DNA of 49,900 nucleotides from NCBI RefSeq assembly GCF_016745255.1, contig NZ_JADOEQ010000024.1, positions 1-49,900 on the forward strand, written 5' to 3'. Shown here piece by piece: positions 15,139-23,125 of the stretch. Position 1 is the first letter of the stretch, and each line of letters begins with the position of its first letter. Below the pieces are notes generated by a model that did not search any database, was not told where the DNA came from, and was given only the letters and a program-made list of their open reading frames with translations. The translations under genes and the position numbers were made by a program. The stretch comes from Enterococcus sp. BWR-S5 (GTDB taxonomy: Bacteria; Bacillota; Bacilli; Lactobacillales; Enterococcaceae).

Positions 15139-16497
15139 TTAGATAAGAGTCTCAATAATCAGCTGTATGTTCAAGATAGTCAGCGCAATCGCACACAACC
15201 AGCCTAGCGCACTAACCCATAGTGGGTTTTTAAAACGTTCGCCCATAATTTTTTTGGAGCTGGTAAAGTAAACCAAAGGAATCATGGACACAGGCAATGC
15301 AATACTTAGAAAAACTTGGGAATAAATCAGCAGGTCATCCAGTGCAGCCTCATTCCCACCAAAATAAATGGTACAGAGTAAGACAGGAATAACAGAGAGC
15401 ATCCGAGTAATAACCCGTCGTGCCCAAGTTGGAATCTTCATATGAATGAAGCCTTCCATAACGATTTGACCAGTCAAGGTACCTGTGATTGTTGAGTTTT
15501 GTCCGGAAGCCAGTAAAGCGACTGCGAAAAGTGTACTCAATAAAGGACTGGCTACTGCGCCGGCAATACTTGAGTTTTGCAGTGCATCATAGAGCGAGGT
15601 CAAGGTTCCCAGCTCTTCTCCGTGTCCAAAGAAAAGAGCACTGCCAAGAATCAAAAGCAGACAGTTAATGATAAATGCCGCAGAAAGTTGAATATTTGAA
15701 TCCCAGGTGGCGAAACGCACCGCCTTCGCTGTATGCTCCTCATCGTTGTGGTCGTATTTTCTGGTTTGCGAAATTGAAGAATGCAGGTATAGATTGTGGG
15801 GCATAACGGTTGCTCCAACAATTCCCAATGCCATTGTCAGCTGTCCGTGATTTAAAATCTGCTTTTGAGGAATAAAGCCTTGCAGAACATCAGGAATATT
15901 CGGTTGGGAAATCGCAACCTCATACACAAAAACAGCCATAATGACAGTTATCAAGGTAATGACGATGGCTTCTATCTTTCTGAAGCCAAGCCGCATAAGT
16001 AACAGAAGCAGCAAAACATCGAAAACTGTTAAGAGGACACCGACAATCATCGGCATACCAAAAAGCAAATTTAAAGCAATTGCTCCACCGATGACCTCAG
16101 CTATATCTGTAGCCATAATGGCTAATTCAGCAACTACCCAAAGAGCGACACCCAATTTTTTTCCTGTAAACATGCGTGTTGCTTGAGCCAAATCCATATG
16201 AGTGACGATTCCAAGCTTTGCTGCCATGTACTGCAGCAGCATAGCAATCAAACTGGAAACGAAAATGACGGATAAAAGAAGATAGCCATATTTGGCACCG
16301 CCGCTGATTGAGGTAACCCAATTTCCGGGGTCCATGTAACCGACAGCCACCAATGCCCCTGGTCCTGAAAAAGCTAAAAGATTTTTCCAGAAGCTGCTTG
16401 AGTTTGGCACCGCCACTGTATTATTTATTTCAGACAGACTAGGTCCGTTGACATAAGTAAGGAACTTACTTTTTTCTTTTTCTGTTTTATTTTCCAT
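15139..16497 (-). CDS. mntH: Nramp-family manganese transporter MntH
   Basis: Protein of 452 residues with about 11 membrane helices. The Nramp metal-site motifs are present: DPGNW at 56-60 in TM1 and MPHN at 232-235 in TM6, plus the transport signature around [10 protein letters not shown]. It imports Mn(II), with protons, across the cytoplasmic membrane. ATG at 16497 follows GAAGGA. A promoter (16542-16570) and an Mn-repressor palindrome (16517-16532) lie directly upstream, so expression should fall when manganese is plentiful. No other manganese gene is in the window. Confidence 0.95.
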   Translation of the reverse strand: MENKTEKEKSKFLTYVNGPSLSEINNTVAVPNSSSFWKNLLAFSGPGALVAVGYMDPGNWVTSISGGAKYGYLLLSVIFVSSLIAMLLQYMAAKLGIVTHMDLAQATRMFTGKKLGVALWVVAELAIMATDIAEVIGGAIALNLLFGMPMIVGVLLTVFDVLLLLLLMRLGFRKIEAIVITLITVIMAVFVYEVAISQPNIPDVLQGFIPQKQILNHGQLTMALGIVGATVMPHNLYLHSSISQTRKYDHNDEEHTAKAVRFATWDSNIQLSAAFIINCLLLILGSALFFGHGEELGTLTSLYDALQNSSIAGAVASPLLSTLFAVALLASGQNSTITGTLTGQIVMEGFIHMKIPTWARRVITRMLSVIPVLLCTIYFGGNEAALDDLLIYSQVFLSIALPVSMIPLVYFTSSKKIMGERFKNPLWVSALGWLCAIALTILNIQLIIETLI

Positions 16498-16516
16498 TAG
16501 TAATCCTTCTCTCTTT

Positions 16517-16532
16517 TTTAGGATAACCTAAA
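16517..16532. promoter_or_regulatory. MntR/EfaR-type manganese-repressor box
   Basis: TTTAGGATAACCTAAA is a TTTAGG-N4-CCTAAA palindrome. It lies just downstream of the mntH -10 element, a position that blocks transcription. The sequence matches boxes bound by DtxR-family Mn repressors (MntR, SloR, EfaR) of lactic streptococci and enterococci. Confidence 0.8.
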
Positions 16533-16541
16533 TTCATTTAA

Positions 16542-16570
16542 ATGATAGTCCTAAAAATGTAAAATTTCAA
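16542..16570 (-). promoter_or_regulatory. promoter of mntH
   Basis: On the minus strand TTGAAA (16570-16565), 17-base spacer, TATCAT (16547-16542). Confidence 0.7.
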
Positions 16571-16639
16571 GCAAAAAGCTATTGAAAATGAGTTGCCGAA
16601 TTCCAAACAAAATAGTTGAAAAAAGTATTCGTCAATGAC

Positions 16640-16670
16640 TTGACTTAAAGTTAGCTTCAAGTGTTATAGT
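16640..16670 (+). promoter_or_regulatory. MerR-type promoter with 19-bp spacer
   Basis: TTGACT (16640-16645) and TATAGT (16665-16670) are 19 bases apart instead of 17. The spacer holds the near-perfect dyad ACTTAAAG-TTAG-CTTCAAGT (16643-16662). This architecture is typical of promoters activated by MerR-family regulators such as AdhR/NmlR. No MerR gene is in the window. Confidence 0.7.
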
Positions 16671-16702
16671 TAATTTAATCATAACAGGAAAGGGGTTTCA
16701 CT

Positions 16703-17683
16703 ATGGACTATATAAAGCTGGGAAATACAGGAATGGATGTATCAAGAATTTGCTTAGGAGCGATGAGTTTTGGCGATCCGGAGAGCTGGATTCATAAATG
16801 GGTATTGGAAGAAGAAGAGAGTCGAACCATTATTAAGCGGGCCCTTGATTTAGGAATTAATTTTTTTGATACGGCAAATGTTTATTCACTTGGCAGAAGC
16901 GAAGAGATTCTTGGACGGGCACTGAAGGATTATGCAAATCGAGACGAAATTGTTCTTGCTACAAAACTTCATGGTCGAATGCATGAAGGGCCAAATGGCG
17001 CAGGGCTTTCAAGAAAGGCAATCTTGTCGGAAATTGATCATAGCTTGAAGCGTTTAGGTACAGACTACGTAGATTTATACATCATTCATCGATGGGACTA
17101 TGATACCCCTATTGAAGAGACGATGGAGGCGCTGCACGATATTGTGAAGGCAGGGAAGGTTCGTTATATCGGAGCATCAGCGATGTATGCTTGGCAGTTC
17201 CAAAAGGCACAGAATATTGCCGAGAAAAATGGTTGGACGAAATTCATATCCATGCAGGATCATTTAAATCTGATTTACCGTGAAGAAGAGCGGGAGATGA
17301 TACCATATTGTAAGTCAGAAGGCGTGGCGTTGACACCTTATAGCCCATTGGCTTCCGGTCGATTAACAAGAGATTTGTCTGTTCAAACAAAAAGAGGAGA
17401 AACAGATGATATTGCTCGTTCAAAATATGATCAAACGGCCGATCAGGATCGATTGATTATTGAGCGGACAGCTGAACTGGCAGAAAAATATCAGGTCAGC
17501 AGAGTGCACATTGCTTTAGCTTGGCTATTACAAAAGGAGCCCGTTGCAGCACCGATTATTGGAGCGACCAAGCTTAGTCATGTGGAGACAGCTGTTGCGG
17601 CTGTAGATTTCAAATTGACACCAGAAGATATTGCTTATCTTGAAGAACTCTATATTCCGCATGCGATTGTTGGATTTTCTTAA
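16703..17683 (+). CDS. aldo/keto reductase
   Basis: TIM-barrel NADP(H)-dependent reductase of 326 residues. Family signatures: INFFDTANVYSLGRSEEILGRAL (catalytic Asp and Tyr), IVLATKLHG (Lys), YIIHRWDYDTPIEETMEAL (His), and the C-terminal cofactor region VAAPIIGATKLSH. Members reduce aldehydes and ketones in the cytoplasm. A GGAAAGG site precedes ATG at 16703. The MerR-type promoter upstream suggests induction by an aldehyde or other electrophile. It is monocistronic with a terminator at 17707. Confidence 0.92.
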   Translation: MDYIKLGNTGMDVSRICLGAMSFGDPESWIHKWVLEEEESRTIIKRALDLGINFFDTANVYSLGRSEEILGRALKDYANRDEIVLATKLHGRMHEGPNGAGLSRKAILSEIDHSLKRLGTDYVDLYIIHRWDYDTPIEETMEALHDIVKAGKVRYIGASAMYAWQFQKAQNIAEKNGWTKFISMQDHLNLIYREEEREMIPYCKSEGVALTPYSPLASGRLTRDLSVQTKRGETDDIARSKYDQTADQDRLIIERTAELAEKYQVSRVHIALAWLLQKEPVAAPIIGATKLSHVETAVAAVDFKLTPEDIAYLEELYIPHAIVGFS

Positions 17684-17706
17684 GCTGAGAAAGGGATATA
17701 ATAGTA

Positions 17707-17743
17707 AGAGGTTAAGGGATTATGCGCCCTTAATCTCTTTTTT
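17707..17743 (+). terminator. terminator after aldo/keto reductase
   Basis: AGAGGTTAAGGG (17707-17718) pairs with CCCTTAATCTCT (17727-17738), one wobble, then six T. Confidence 0.88.
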
Positions 17744-17816
17744 CGAAGAAGGCAAGAACGAATTAGGCAAACTGATTCAATTATTCGTCAGTAGTGACAA
17801 TAAAATCAAGTATAGA

Positions 17817-17845
17817 TTGAATGCACACGTGTTCCTTGTTATAAT
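17817..17845 (+). promoter_or_regulatory. promoter of the GH105 gene
   Basis: TTGAAT (17817-17822), 17-base spacer, TATAAT (17840-17845). Confidence 0.8.
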
Positions 17846-17876
17846 CTATTTAGTAAACCTATCCTGTTAATGAAGA

Positions 17877-17891
17877 ATGAAAGCGATTGAT
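17877..17891 (+). promoter_or_regulatory. cre site (CcpA), one mismatch
   Basis: ATGAAAGCGATTGAT matches the catabolite-responsive consensus WTGNAANCGNWNNCW except for one position. It lies about 25 bases after the expected transcription start, where bound CcpA would block elongation. Confidence 0.55.
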
Positions 17892-17929
17892 TTTGTTTGG
17901 ATAGCGGAAAAGGAGAAGTGAGGGAAAGC

Positions 17930-19072
17930 ATGGAACAGATAAAACTCTTTTTTGATGAGATATTGAAGAATACTACACCGGAAAGACCACCTTGGAATAA
18001 AGAGGTAACGCTAGGCAGTTCGCCGAAGTGGAGTTATATTGATGGCTGTATGACGATGGCCATGCTAAAAATGTACGAAGCGACAGGTAATCAGGACTAT
18101 CTAACCTTCCTAGATACGTTTATTGATTATTATATCGATGAGGAAGGAAATATTTTGGGGTTTGACATAGCGGAGCATAACTGCGACAACATTAACGAAG
18201 GGAAGGTTCTTTATCCGCTTTTAAGGGCTACCTCAAAGGAAAAATATGAGAAGGCATTGAAAAATCTCTATGCACAGCTGTTGGAACAGCCGCGAACCCC
18301 TAAAGGAAATTTCTGGCATAAAGAAATTTACCCAAATCAAATTTGGTTGGATGGATTATACATGGTTCAGCCTTTCTATGTCCAATATGATATCTTGTTC
18401 AATCAAGGTAAAAATCAATCGGATATCTTTCGGCAGTTTCAAAATTCTTATCAGTTGATGCGGGACCCTAAAACAGGGTTGCTATATCATGGCGTTGATG
18501 AAACGAAGACGGCTTTTTGGGCAAATGCCGACACTGGCTGCAGCCAAAACTTTTGGACACGTTCCCACGGCTGGTATGCTATGGCGTTAGTGGACACGAT
18601 TGAGTTTTTTGACGAGACACACCAAGAAGAAAAACGTATGCTAATCGAACAGTTGAAAGAATTGCTGGACACATTATTGAATTTTGCTGATCCAAAAACG
18701 ATGATGTTTTATCAGGTCACAGATCAGGGCGCCCGTGAAGGCAACTATCTGGAGACGAGTGGAACCTGTGCAATTGCTTATGCCTTGATGAAGGGGGCAA
18801 GGTTAGGGTATCTTTCAGAAGGCCATTTTGAAAAAGGAGCAGAGATTCTGCAATCTGTTGTGAAGCACAAGCTGGTGAAAACAGATGGCGAGTATGTGCT
18901 GAAGGATATCTGTCTGGTTGCAGGACTGGGCGGTATGCCGGGGCATGGCAGTTATAAGGTGCGGGATGGCAGCTATGAGTATTATATCTCTGAACCGATT
19001 GTAACGAACGATGCCAAGGGGATTGCACCATTGGTCTTTGCCTATGCAGAACTGATACAGCACAAAGAATAA
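17930..19072 (+). CDS. GH105/GH88 unsaturated uronyl hydrolase (YteR-like)
   Basis: Protein of 380 residues with the (alpha/alpha)6 barrel pattern of unsaturated rhamnogalacturonyl/glucuronyl hydrolases. Key blocks are IWLDGLYM (Asp141, equivalent to the catalytic Asp143 of YteR), FWTRSHGWYAMALVD (208-222), ETSGTCAIAYALMKG and the C-terminal GHGSYKVRDGSYEYYISEP. No signal peptide, so it acts in the cytoplasm on short unsaturated sugars that come in by a transporter not seen here. ATG at 17930 follows AGGAGAAG; a TTG 11 codons earlier has no site. Promoter plus cre site suggest glucose repression. Confidence 0.88.
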   Translation: MEQIKLFFDEILKNTTPERPPWNKEVTLGSSPKWSYIDGCMTMAMLKMYEATGNQDYLTFLDTFIDYYIDEEGNILGFDIAEHNCDNINEGKVLYPLLRATSKEKYEKALKNLYAQLLEQPRTPKGNFWHKEIYPNQIWLDGLYMVQPFYVQYDILFNQGKNQSDIFRQFQNSYQLMRDPKTGLLYHGVDETKTAFWANADTGCSQNFWTRSHGWYAMALVDTIEFFDETHQEEKRMLIEQLKELLDTLLNFADPKTMMFYQVTDQGAREGNYLETSGTCAIAYALMKGARLGYLSEGHFEKGAEILQSVVKHKLVKTDGEYVLKDICLVAGLGGMPGHGSYKVRDGSYEYYISEPIVTNDAKGIAPLVFAYAELIQHKE

Positions 19073-19076
19073 ACTA

Positions 19077-19126
19077 CAAGACACCACTTGAAAGCTGTTA
19101 CTCTCAGGTGGTGTCTTGCAGTTTTT
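19077..19126 (+). terminator. terminator after the GH105 gene
   Basis: CAAGACACCACTTGA (19077-19091) pairs with TCAGGTGGTGTCTTG (19104-19118), then a T-rich stretch. Confidence 0.85.
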
Positions 19127-19442
19127 AGTGATACTTTTCAAATAGCTGCTCATAATAGGCTGTTTCATTCTTAATTTCAGAAAGACGCTGGTTAATTGCT
19201 CGCCAATCATCACTTTGTGTAGGAGAAACATAGAATTCGCTTAAACCAGCCTTGGCAAAGTAAAGTCCCTTGAGACAATGGTACAGCTCTGAGTATTGCT
19301 TGGGATTTCCTTCTTCATAAATGATTGCGAGAATGTTTTCTACTTGTCTGAAGTTACAGGTAGCAGCTCCATAGCGCTTGGTCAAAGAATATAACTCTTT
19401 TAAGAGGACGGCTAAATCAAGCAATGTCTGTTCGTTTACCAT
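19125..19442 (-). CDS. hypothetical 105-residue protein
   Basis: Soluble, predicted helical protein of 105 residues with no signal peptide and no domain I recognise. It contains DLAVLLKELYSLTKRYGAA and EIKNETAYYEQLFEKYH, a helix-rich pattern. ATG at 19442 follows AAGGGG. It is 15 bases downstream of a small two-helix membrane protein gene (19458-19637), so the two are probably one operon and may work together. Confidence 0.7.
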   Translation of the reverse strand: MVNEQTLLDLAVLLKELYSLTKRYGAATCNFRQVENILAIIYEEGNPKQYSELYHCLKGLYFAKAGLSEFYVSPTQSDDWRAINQRLSEIKNETAYYEQLFEKYH

Positions 19443-19457
19443 TTTTTCAGCCCCTTT

Positions 19458-19637
19458 TTACGAAAGAAAACCTTGAATCGTACCAACCACCATTGGTACT
19501 AAGGTGCCGATAAAGACTAAAATGATTGCTGATTTTTGGATAAGTGTGAGCTCCTTAAACTGCTTGGCAAAACCAATGACTAAAAGAATGGCACCAAAAA
19601 AACTGATAAAGCTTGCAATAATATAAATCTGATCCAC
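19458..19637 (-). CDS. small membrane protein, 59 residues
   Basis: GTG at 19637, after a GAGGGG site, opens a 59-codon frame with two hydrophobic helices: IYIIASFISFFGAILLVIGF (about 4-23) and AIILVFIGTLVPMVVGTI (about 37-54), separated by the charged KQFKELTLIQKS. It ends in FLS. The stop is 15 bases from the next gene. A minus-strand TATAAT lies some 40 bases upstream of the GTG. The function is unknown; the pattern suggests a two-TM hairpin in the cytoplasmic membrane. Confidence 0.7.
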   Translation of the reverse strand: MDQIYIIASFISFFGAILLVIGFAKQFKELTLIQKSAIILVFIGTLVPMVVGTIQGFLS

Positions 19638-19802
19638 AATAACCCCTCGATTCCTTTTTCTATTATTATATACATAAGATTCGATAATTGGCTATACAGG
19701 GTGGTTCTTTTTATCTAATGAAAAATACTCCTATTAACTCTAAAGAATAGAGTCGATAAGCGAGAATTATTAATCGTATTTCTTAACTGCACTGAAAACC
19801 AG

Positions 19803-19853
19803 CATAAAAAGAACAGATTATCGGCAAAAGACTTCGCCGGACAATCTGTTCTT
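19803..19853 (-). terminator. terminator after the methyltransferase gene
   Basis: On the minus strand GAACAGATTGTCCGGC (19851-19836) pairs with GCCGATAATCTGTTC (19825-19811), with a one-base bulge, followed by a T-rich exit. Confidence 0.8.
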
Positions 19854-19868
19854 CTTTTAGCTTAAATG

Positions 19869-20621
19869 CTATTTGGTATGATTTGTTGGTTCTATTGCTT
19901 CGGCTGAGACAATCAGCATCATTGGTCGACGCATTTCATCCTTCATACCGGGAATAGTCATCAAGCTTTCAGGAGGCATCGGTTCAACGACTCGCTGAAT
20001 TTGAAAACCATTTGTTAATAAACCGTCGAGATAGGTTGTTAATGTTTTATGATATTTCGTAACTTCTTCGCCGAGAAATTCTGCTGTTCGCTTCCCTTCA
20101 TAGAAATAGTTATCCACTGGAAAATGACGAATACTTCCATCCTCAGCATACACCCATTGCTGCTTCCCTTCGGCAGTAAAAACCGGGTGTTCAACAGAAA
20201 AAATGAACACACCTTTAGGTTTTAGAAATTTACGGACATGTGCTGCAACTACCTCAAACGAAGGCACATAGTGCAATGCAAGAGAGCTTATAACGATATC
20301 GAAGCTGTTCTCAGGGAAGTCAATATCTTCGATACTCCCTTGAATATAAGATACTTGAGGCTCCTGTGTTTTTTCTCTGGCTACCTCAAGCATCTTCGCC
20401 GAAAGATCCACACCTATAACGGAAGATGCACCCTGTTCGGCAGCATAAATACAATGCCAGCCGTAACCGCACCCAAGGTCCAATACAGATTTACCTGTAA
20501 AGTCCGGCAGTAATTGTTTGAGTGTCTGCCATTCTCCCGCTCCCTCAAGTCCTTTTTGTGAGCGTTCCATTTGGCTGTATTTTTCAAAAAAAGTCTGGTT
20601 ATCATAATTGTTTTCTTTCAT
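19869..20621 (-). CDS. class I SAM-dependent methyltransferase
   Basis: Protein of 250 residues (UbiE/SmtA-like fold). Motif I is VLDLGCGYGWHCIYAA (about 46-61), the acidic loop VIGVDLSAKML follows, then QGSIEDIDFPENSFDIVISSLALHYV and the post-III region LKPKGVFIFSVEHPVF. The substrate is not known; the family methylates small molecules. The frame has an ATG five codons earlier (20636), but GGAGG lies inside those codons and is well placed for ATG at 20621, so the shorter start is chosen. It stands alone and has its own terminator. Confidence 0.88.
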   Translation of the reverse strand: MKENNYDNQTFFEKYSQMERSQKGLEGAGEWQTLKQLLPDFTGKSVLDLGCGYGWHCIYAAEQGASSVIGVDLSAKMLEVAREKTQEPQVSYIQGSIEDIDFPENSFDIVISSLALHYVPSFEVVAAHVRKFLKPKGVFIFSVEHPVFTAEGKQQWVYAEDGSIRHFPVDNYFYEGKRTAEFLGEEVTKYHKTLTTYLDGLLTNGFQIQRVVEPMPPESLMTIPGMKDEMRRPMMLIVSAEAIEPTNHTK

Positions 20622-20848
20622 GTTGTTTTCCTCCATGTAAATGTATTTTTATTTTTTATTCACATGGAGATAATCTCTTTTGTGGGCAATCATCTCATCA
20701 CCTGCATTTCCAATTTGATAACTTTATAGTAACACAAAATAAAGGAAACGTCAGAGAAGAGCAAGGGGAAATAGTTTGGATTTAGGATATATTCTTTTGG
20801 GCGCATCAAGTATACTAGAGAATATAAAAGGATATTCAGGAGGGAAAT

Positions 20849-21241
20849 ATGAATGAAGTTACTTATGCTCATATGTTGATGAATGAGCTGGATAATCATT
20901 TTGACTCAAGCCTATCTTGGTCCGAGTCTTATCAAGATTATGCCTATGACATAGTAAAGATTTTTAGCGGATTTAACTATCCGGAGGCAGCAATTGAACC
21001 AATACTACAAGGTATTGAAAGACAAACAACCGCGAACATTGATTGGTTTGCTGAATTTCAAGTGTTTTTGGAGCAATTTGCTAAGGAAAAAATGAAAGAA
21101 GCATATATGACATCCTTGCAAAGAAAACCAACAGAAATGTGCAGGGGTTTGCTGCAAAGGATGGGTGTGCCGGCAGAAGAAATCAATGCTGTCATAGCTA
21201 AGAGAAAAGAAAAGCTCAGCAAGGTTTTTACTATAGACTAG
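20849..21241 (+). CDS. hypothetical 130-residue protein
   Basis: Soluble acidic protein of 130 residues with a strong AGGAGGG site before ATG at 20849. It is predicted to be helical throughout, with SESYQDYAYDIVKIFSGFNYPEAAIEPILQGIE in the first half and EMCRGLLQRMGVPAEEINAVIAKRKEKL near the end. No known domain is recognised. It lies between the divergent methyltransferase gene and the convergent ktrB, with a shared terminator at 21271. Confidence 0.75.
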   Translation: MNEVTYAHMLMNELDNHFDSSLSWSESYQDYAYDIVKIFSGFNYPEAAIEPILQGIERQTTANIDWFAEFQVFLEQFAKEKMKEAYMTSLQRKPTEMCRGLLQRMGVPAEEINAVIAKRKEKLSKVFTID

Positions 21242-21270
21242 CATGGCTGATTCTGTTTTGAAATAAGAGC

Positions 21271-21324
21271 AAAAAACATTCGGTTGTCTTCCTCCTGAGA
21301 GAGAAAGCAATCGAATGTTTTTTT
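21271..21324. terminator. bidirectional terminator
   Basis: AAAAAACATTCGGTTG (21271-21286) pairs with CAATCGAATGTTTTTT (21308-21323), with A and T tracts on either side. It serves the hypothetical gene and ktrB. Confidence 0.88.
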
Positions 21325-21344
21325 AGTATGAGATGATCATTATA

Positions 21345-22688
21345 TTAACCAATCATAATTGTTTCATCAGGGTACTTAAACTTAGCTGCCGGCTTGGCTC
21401 CTTTAGTCAGCAATGAGAAGCCTACGGTAAAGATACCTACACGACCAATATACATTAGCAGCATGATAATAATCTTTCCTGCTATTGTTAAATCTGGTGT
21501 CAGCCCCATTGTTAGTCCGACGGTACCAAAAGCTGAGAATACCTCAAATGCAATATATTCTATTCCGGCAAATTCTGGAATATTTTCCGTTACAGAGAGA
21601 ACCATGATGGAAACTACACATAGAGATAGTGTGATGAAAAACAGAGTCAATGCTCGAAAAACAGTAGCACTTGGAATAGTTCGTTCTCGAAACTCAGCGC
21701 GTTGTCTTCCTTTGAAAATTGAAATGATTTGAATCACCAGAACAGCAAAGGTGGTTGTTTTAAGACCGCCGGCGGTTGAACCCGATGTTCCACCAATATA
21801 CATCAGGAACATTGTCGTGATTAATCCGGCATTCGTCATATCTAAATAATTGATAGAGTAATAGCCGGCTGTTCGAGGCGTAACCGACATGAAAAAGGTA
21901 TTTGCCAATCGTTCTAAAAAGTTAGTCTGCTCCGTAAGATTACTTGCATTTCTTTCTGTAAAATAAAAGATGATGAAGCCGCCAACTAATAGTAAAAATG
22001 TAGTGGTTAAAGCAAGCTTCGTATGCAATGAGAATTTCTTTCTTTTCTTAAATAGTAGAATATCCTGCCAAACGATGAAGCCCAATCCACCTGAAATAAT
22101 GAGTAGCCCAATAACAATCAGGACATACGGGTTGGTTTGATAGGGTGTTAGGCTATCGCCTAAAAGATCGAATCCGGCATTACAAAAGCTTGAGATTGAA
22201 TGAAATAGGCCGAAGAATATCCCTTTTTTCCAACCAAACTCAGGAATGAACTGAAAGGAAAGTAAAATCGCTCCAAGCAGCTGAATAGCCAAAGCCAGCT
22301 TGATAATATATATCATTAGACGAAACGCACCGGACATATCGTCCAAGTTCAACGCTTCTCTCAAGAGCATCCTCGTACTTAAGGTAATTTTTTTCCGCAT
22401 GACGAAATAGAGAATGACAGGCAACGTCATGAAGCCCAATCCGCCTAGTTCAATTAGAATCATAATCAGTAGCTGTCCCGCTGGATTCCAATGCATGGCA
22501 GTATTTAGTGTAGTTAGTCCGGTAACACACACCGCAGAGGTAGCTGTGAAAAGGGAATCAATAAAAGGTGTCGCTTCACCGCTTTTTGAAAAGAACGGCA
22601 ATGAAAGCAAGCTGCCGCCAATGAAGATAAGTAGGAGAAAGCCTAATGCGAGCACCTGTACGGCGGATAAATGTTTTTTTAATTTCAT
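21345..22688 (-). CDS. ktrB: KtrB/TrkH-type potassium transporter subunit
   Basis: Membrane protein of 447 residues with four repeated M1-P-M2 units. The four selectivity-filter loops are visible: SAVCVTGLTT, SFCNAGFD, GGTSGSTAGG and AFGTVGLTMG, each with the conserved Gly. It moves K+ (with Na+) across the cytoplasmic membrane and needs a KtrA-type RCK subunit, which is not nearby. A TTG at 22763 would add 25 residues, but KtrB proteins normally begin near ATG 22688, as chosen here. No c-di-AMP riboswitch could be recognised upstream. Confidence 0.9.
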   Translation of the reverse strand: MKLKKHLSAVQVLALGFLLLIFIGGSLLSLPFFSKSGEATPFIDSLFTATSAVCVTGLTTLNTAMHWNPAGQLLIMILIELGGLGFMTLPVILYFVMRKKITLSTRMLLREALNLDDMSGAFRLMIYIIKLALAIQLLGAILLSFQFIPEFGWKKGIFFGLFHSISSFCNAGFDLLGDSLTPYQTNPYVLIVIGLLIISGGLGFIVWQDILLFKKRKKFSLHTKLALTTTFLLLVGGFIIFYFTERNASNLTEQTNFLERLANTFFMSVTPRTAGYYSINYLDMTNAGLITTMFLMYIGGTSGSTAGGLKTTTFAVLVIQIISIFKGRQRAEFRERTIPSATVFRALTLFFITLSLCVVSIMVLSVTENIPEFAGIEYIAFEVFSAFGTVGLTMGLTPDLTIAGKIIIMLLMYIGRVGIFTVGFSLLTKGAKPAAKFKYPDETIMIG

Positions 22689-22910
22689 AAGTTTAATGTT
22701 TTCCTTTAATTTAGTAAAATGAATTTCTTTCAGTGTATCATTTTCCCATAAAAAATCCAGCAAAATCCTAAGTGTCAGTCTTGGTTTTTATCGTTGCTTC
22801 AGTTGCATAGTCTGTTTTCCTTCAACTCATTGTTCATCATTCGAGTAAGGAAACGGGGAGTGAGTGTCTTTTTCCAGCATTCAGTTTGCACCTGTTTACA
22901 GAATAATGCT

Positions 22911-22939
22911 TTGATTTTTTGAGGGATTTCCTGTAGACT
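22911..22939 (+). promoter_or_regulatory. promoter of the NA37-like gene leader
   Basis: TTGATT (22911-22916), 17-base spacer, TAGACT (22934-22939). Transcription would start near 22946, giving a leader of about 180 bases. Confidence 0.55.
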
Positions 22940-22947
22940 AAATAAGG

Positions 22948-23109
22948 TTTGACTGAAAGAGAAGCCCTGATGCAGCGAAGTTGGCTAGATTGCATTTTTT
23001 ATGCGAATAAGCCGATAGCGAAGGGAAAACCGCCGATTGCAATATTCTATTGAATTGCAGAAAATGGGTGCTATTTATTATTGAAAGAGCAATCGGCTGA
23101 CCAGTTAAA
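22948..23109 (+). ncRNA. candidate structured leader RNA, unknown class
   Basis: The leader can fold into a closed two-domain structure. The closing stem is TTTGACTG (22948-22955) with CAGTTAAA (23102-23109). Domain 1 stacks CCCT/AGGG (22965/23022), GTTGGCT/AGCCGAT (22980/23010) and ATTGCAT/ATGCGAAT (22989/23001), with AGCGAAG on both sides of an internal loop. Domain 2 closes with GCCGATTGC/GCAATCGGC (23032/23089). The structure ends one base before the ribosome binding site region. It does not match purine, TPP, SAM, FMN, lysine or c-di-AMP riboswitches as I know them. Fold made by eye. Confidence 0.45.
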
Positions 23110-23125
23110 AGAAGGAGATTGACAG

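Noticed and set aside
22690-22910. c-di-AMP (ydaO) riboswitch before ktrB
   Set aside because: Expected because K+ transporters often carry one, but the conserved blocks of that class could not be found on the minus strand.
22946-23110. 6S RNA as identity of the structured leader
   Set aside because: The central-bubble layout could fit loosely, but the characteristic sequence blocks I know of for 6S were not found, and the region leads directly into a gene. Left as unknown class.
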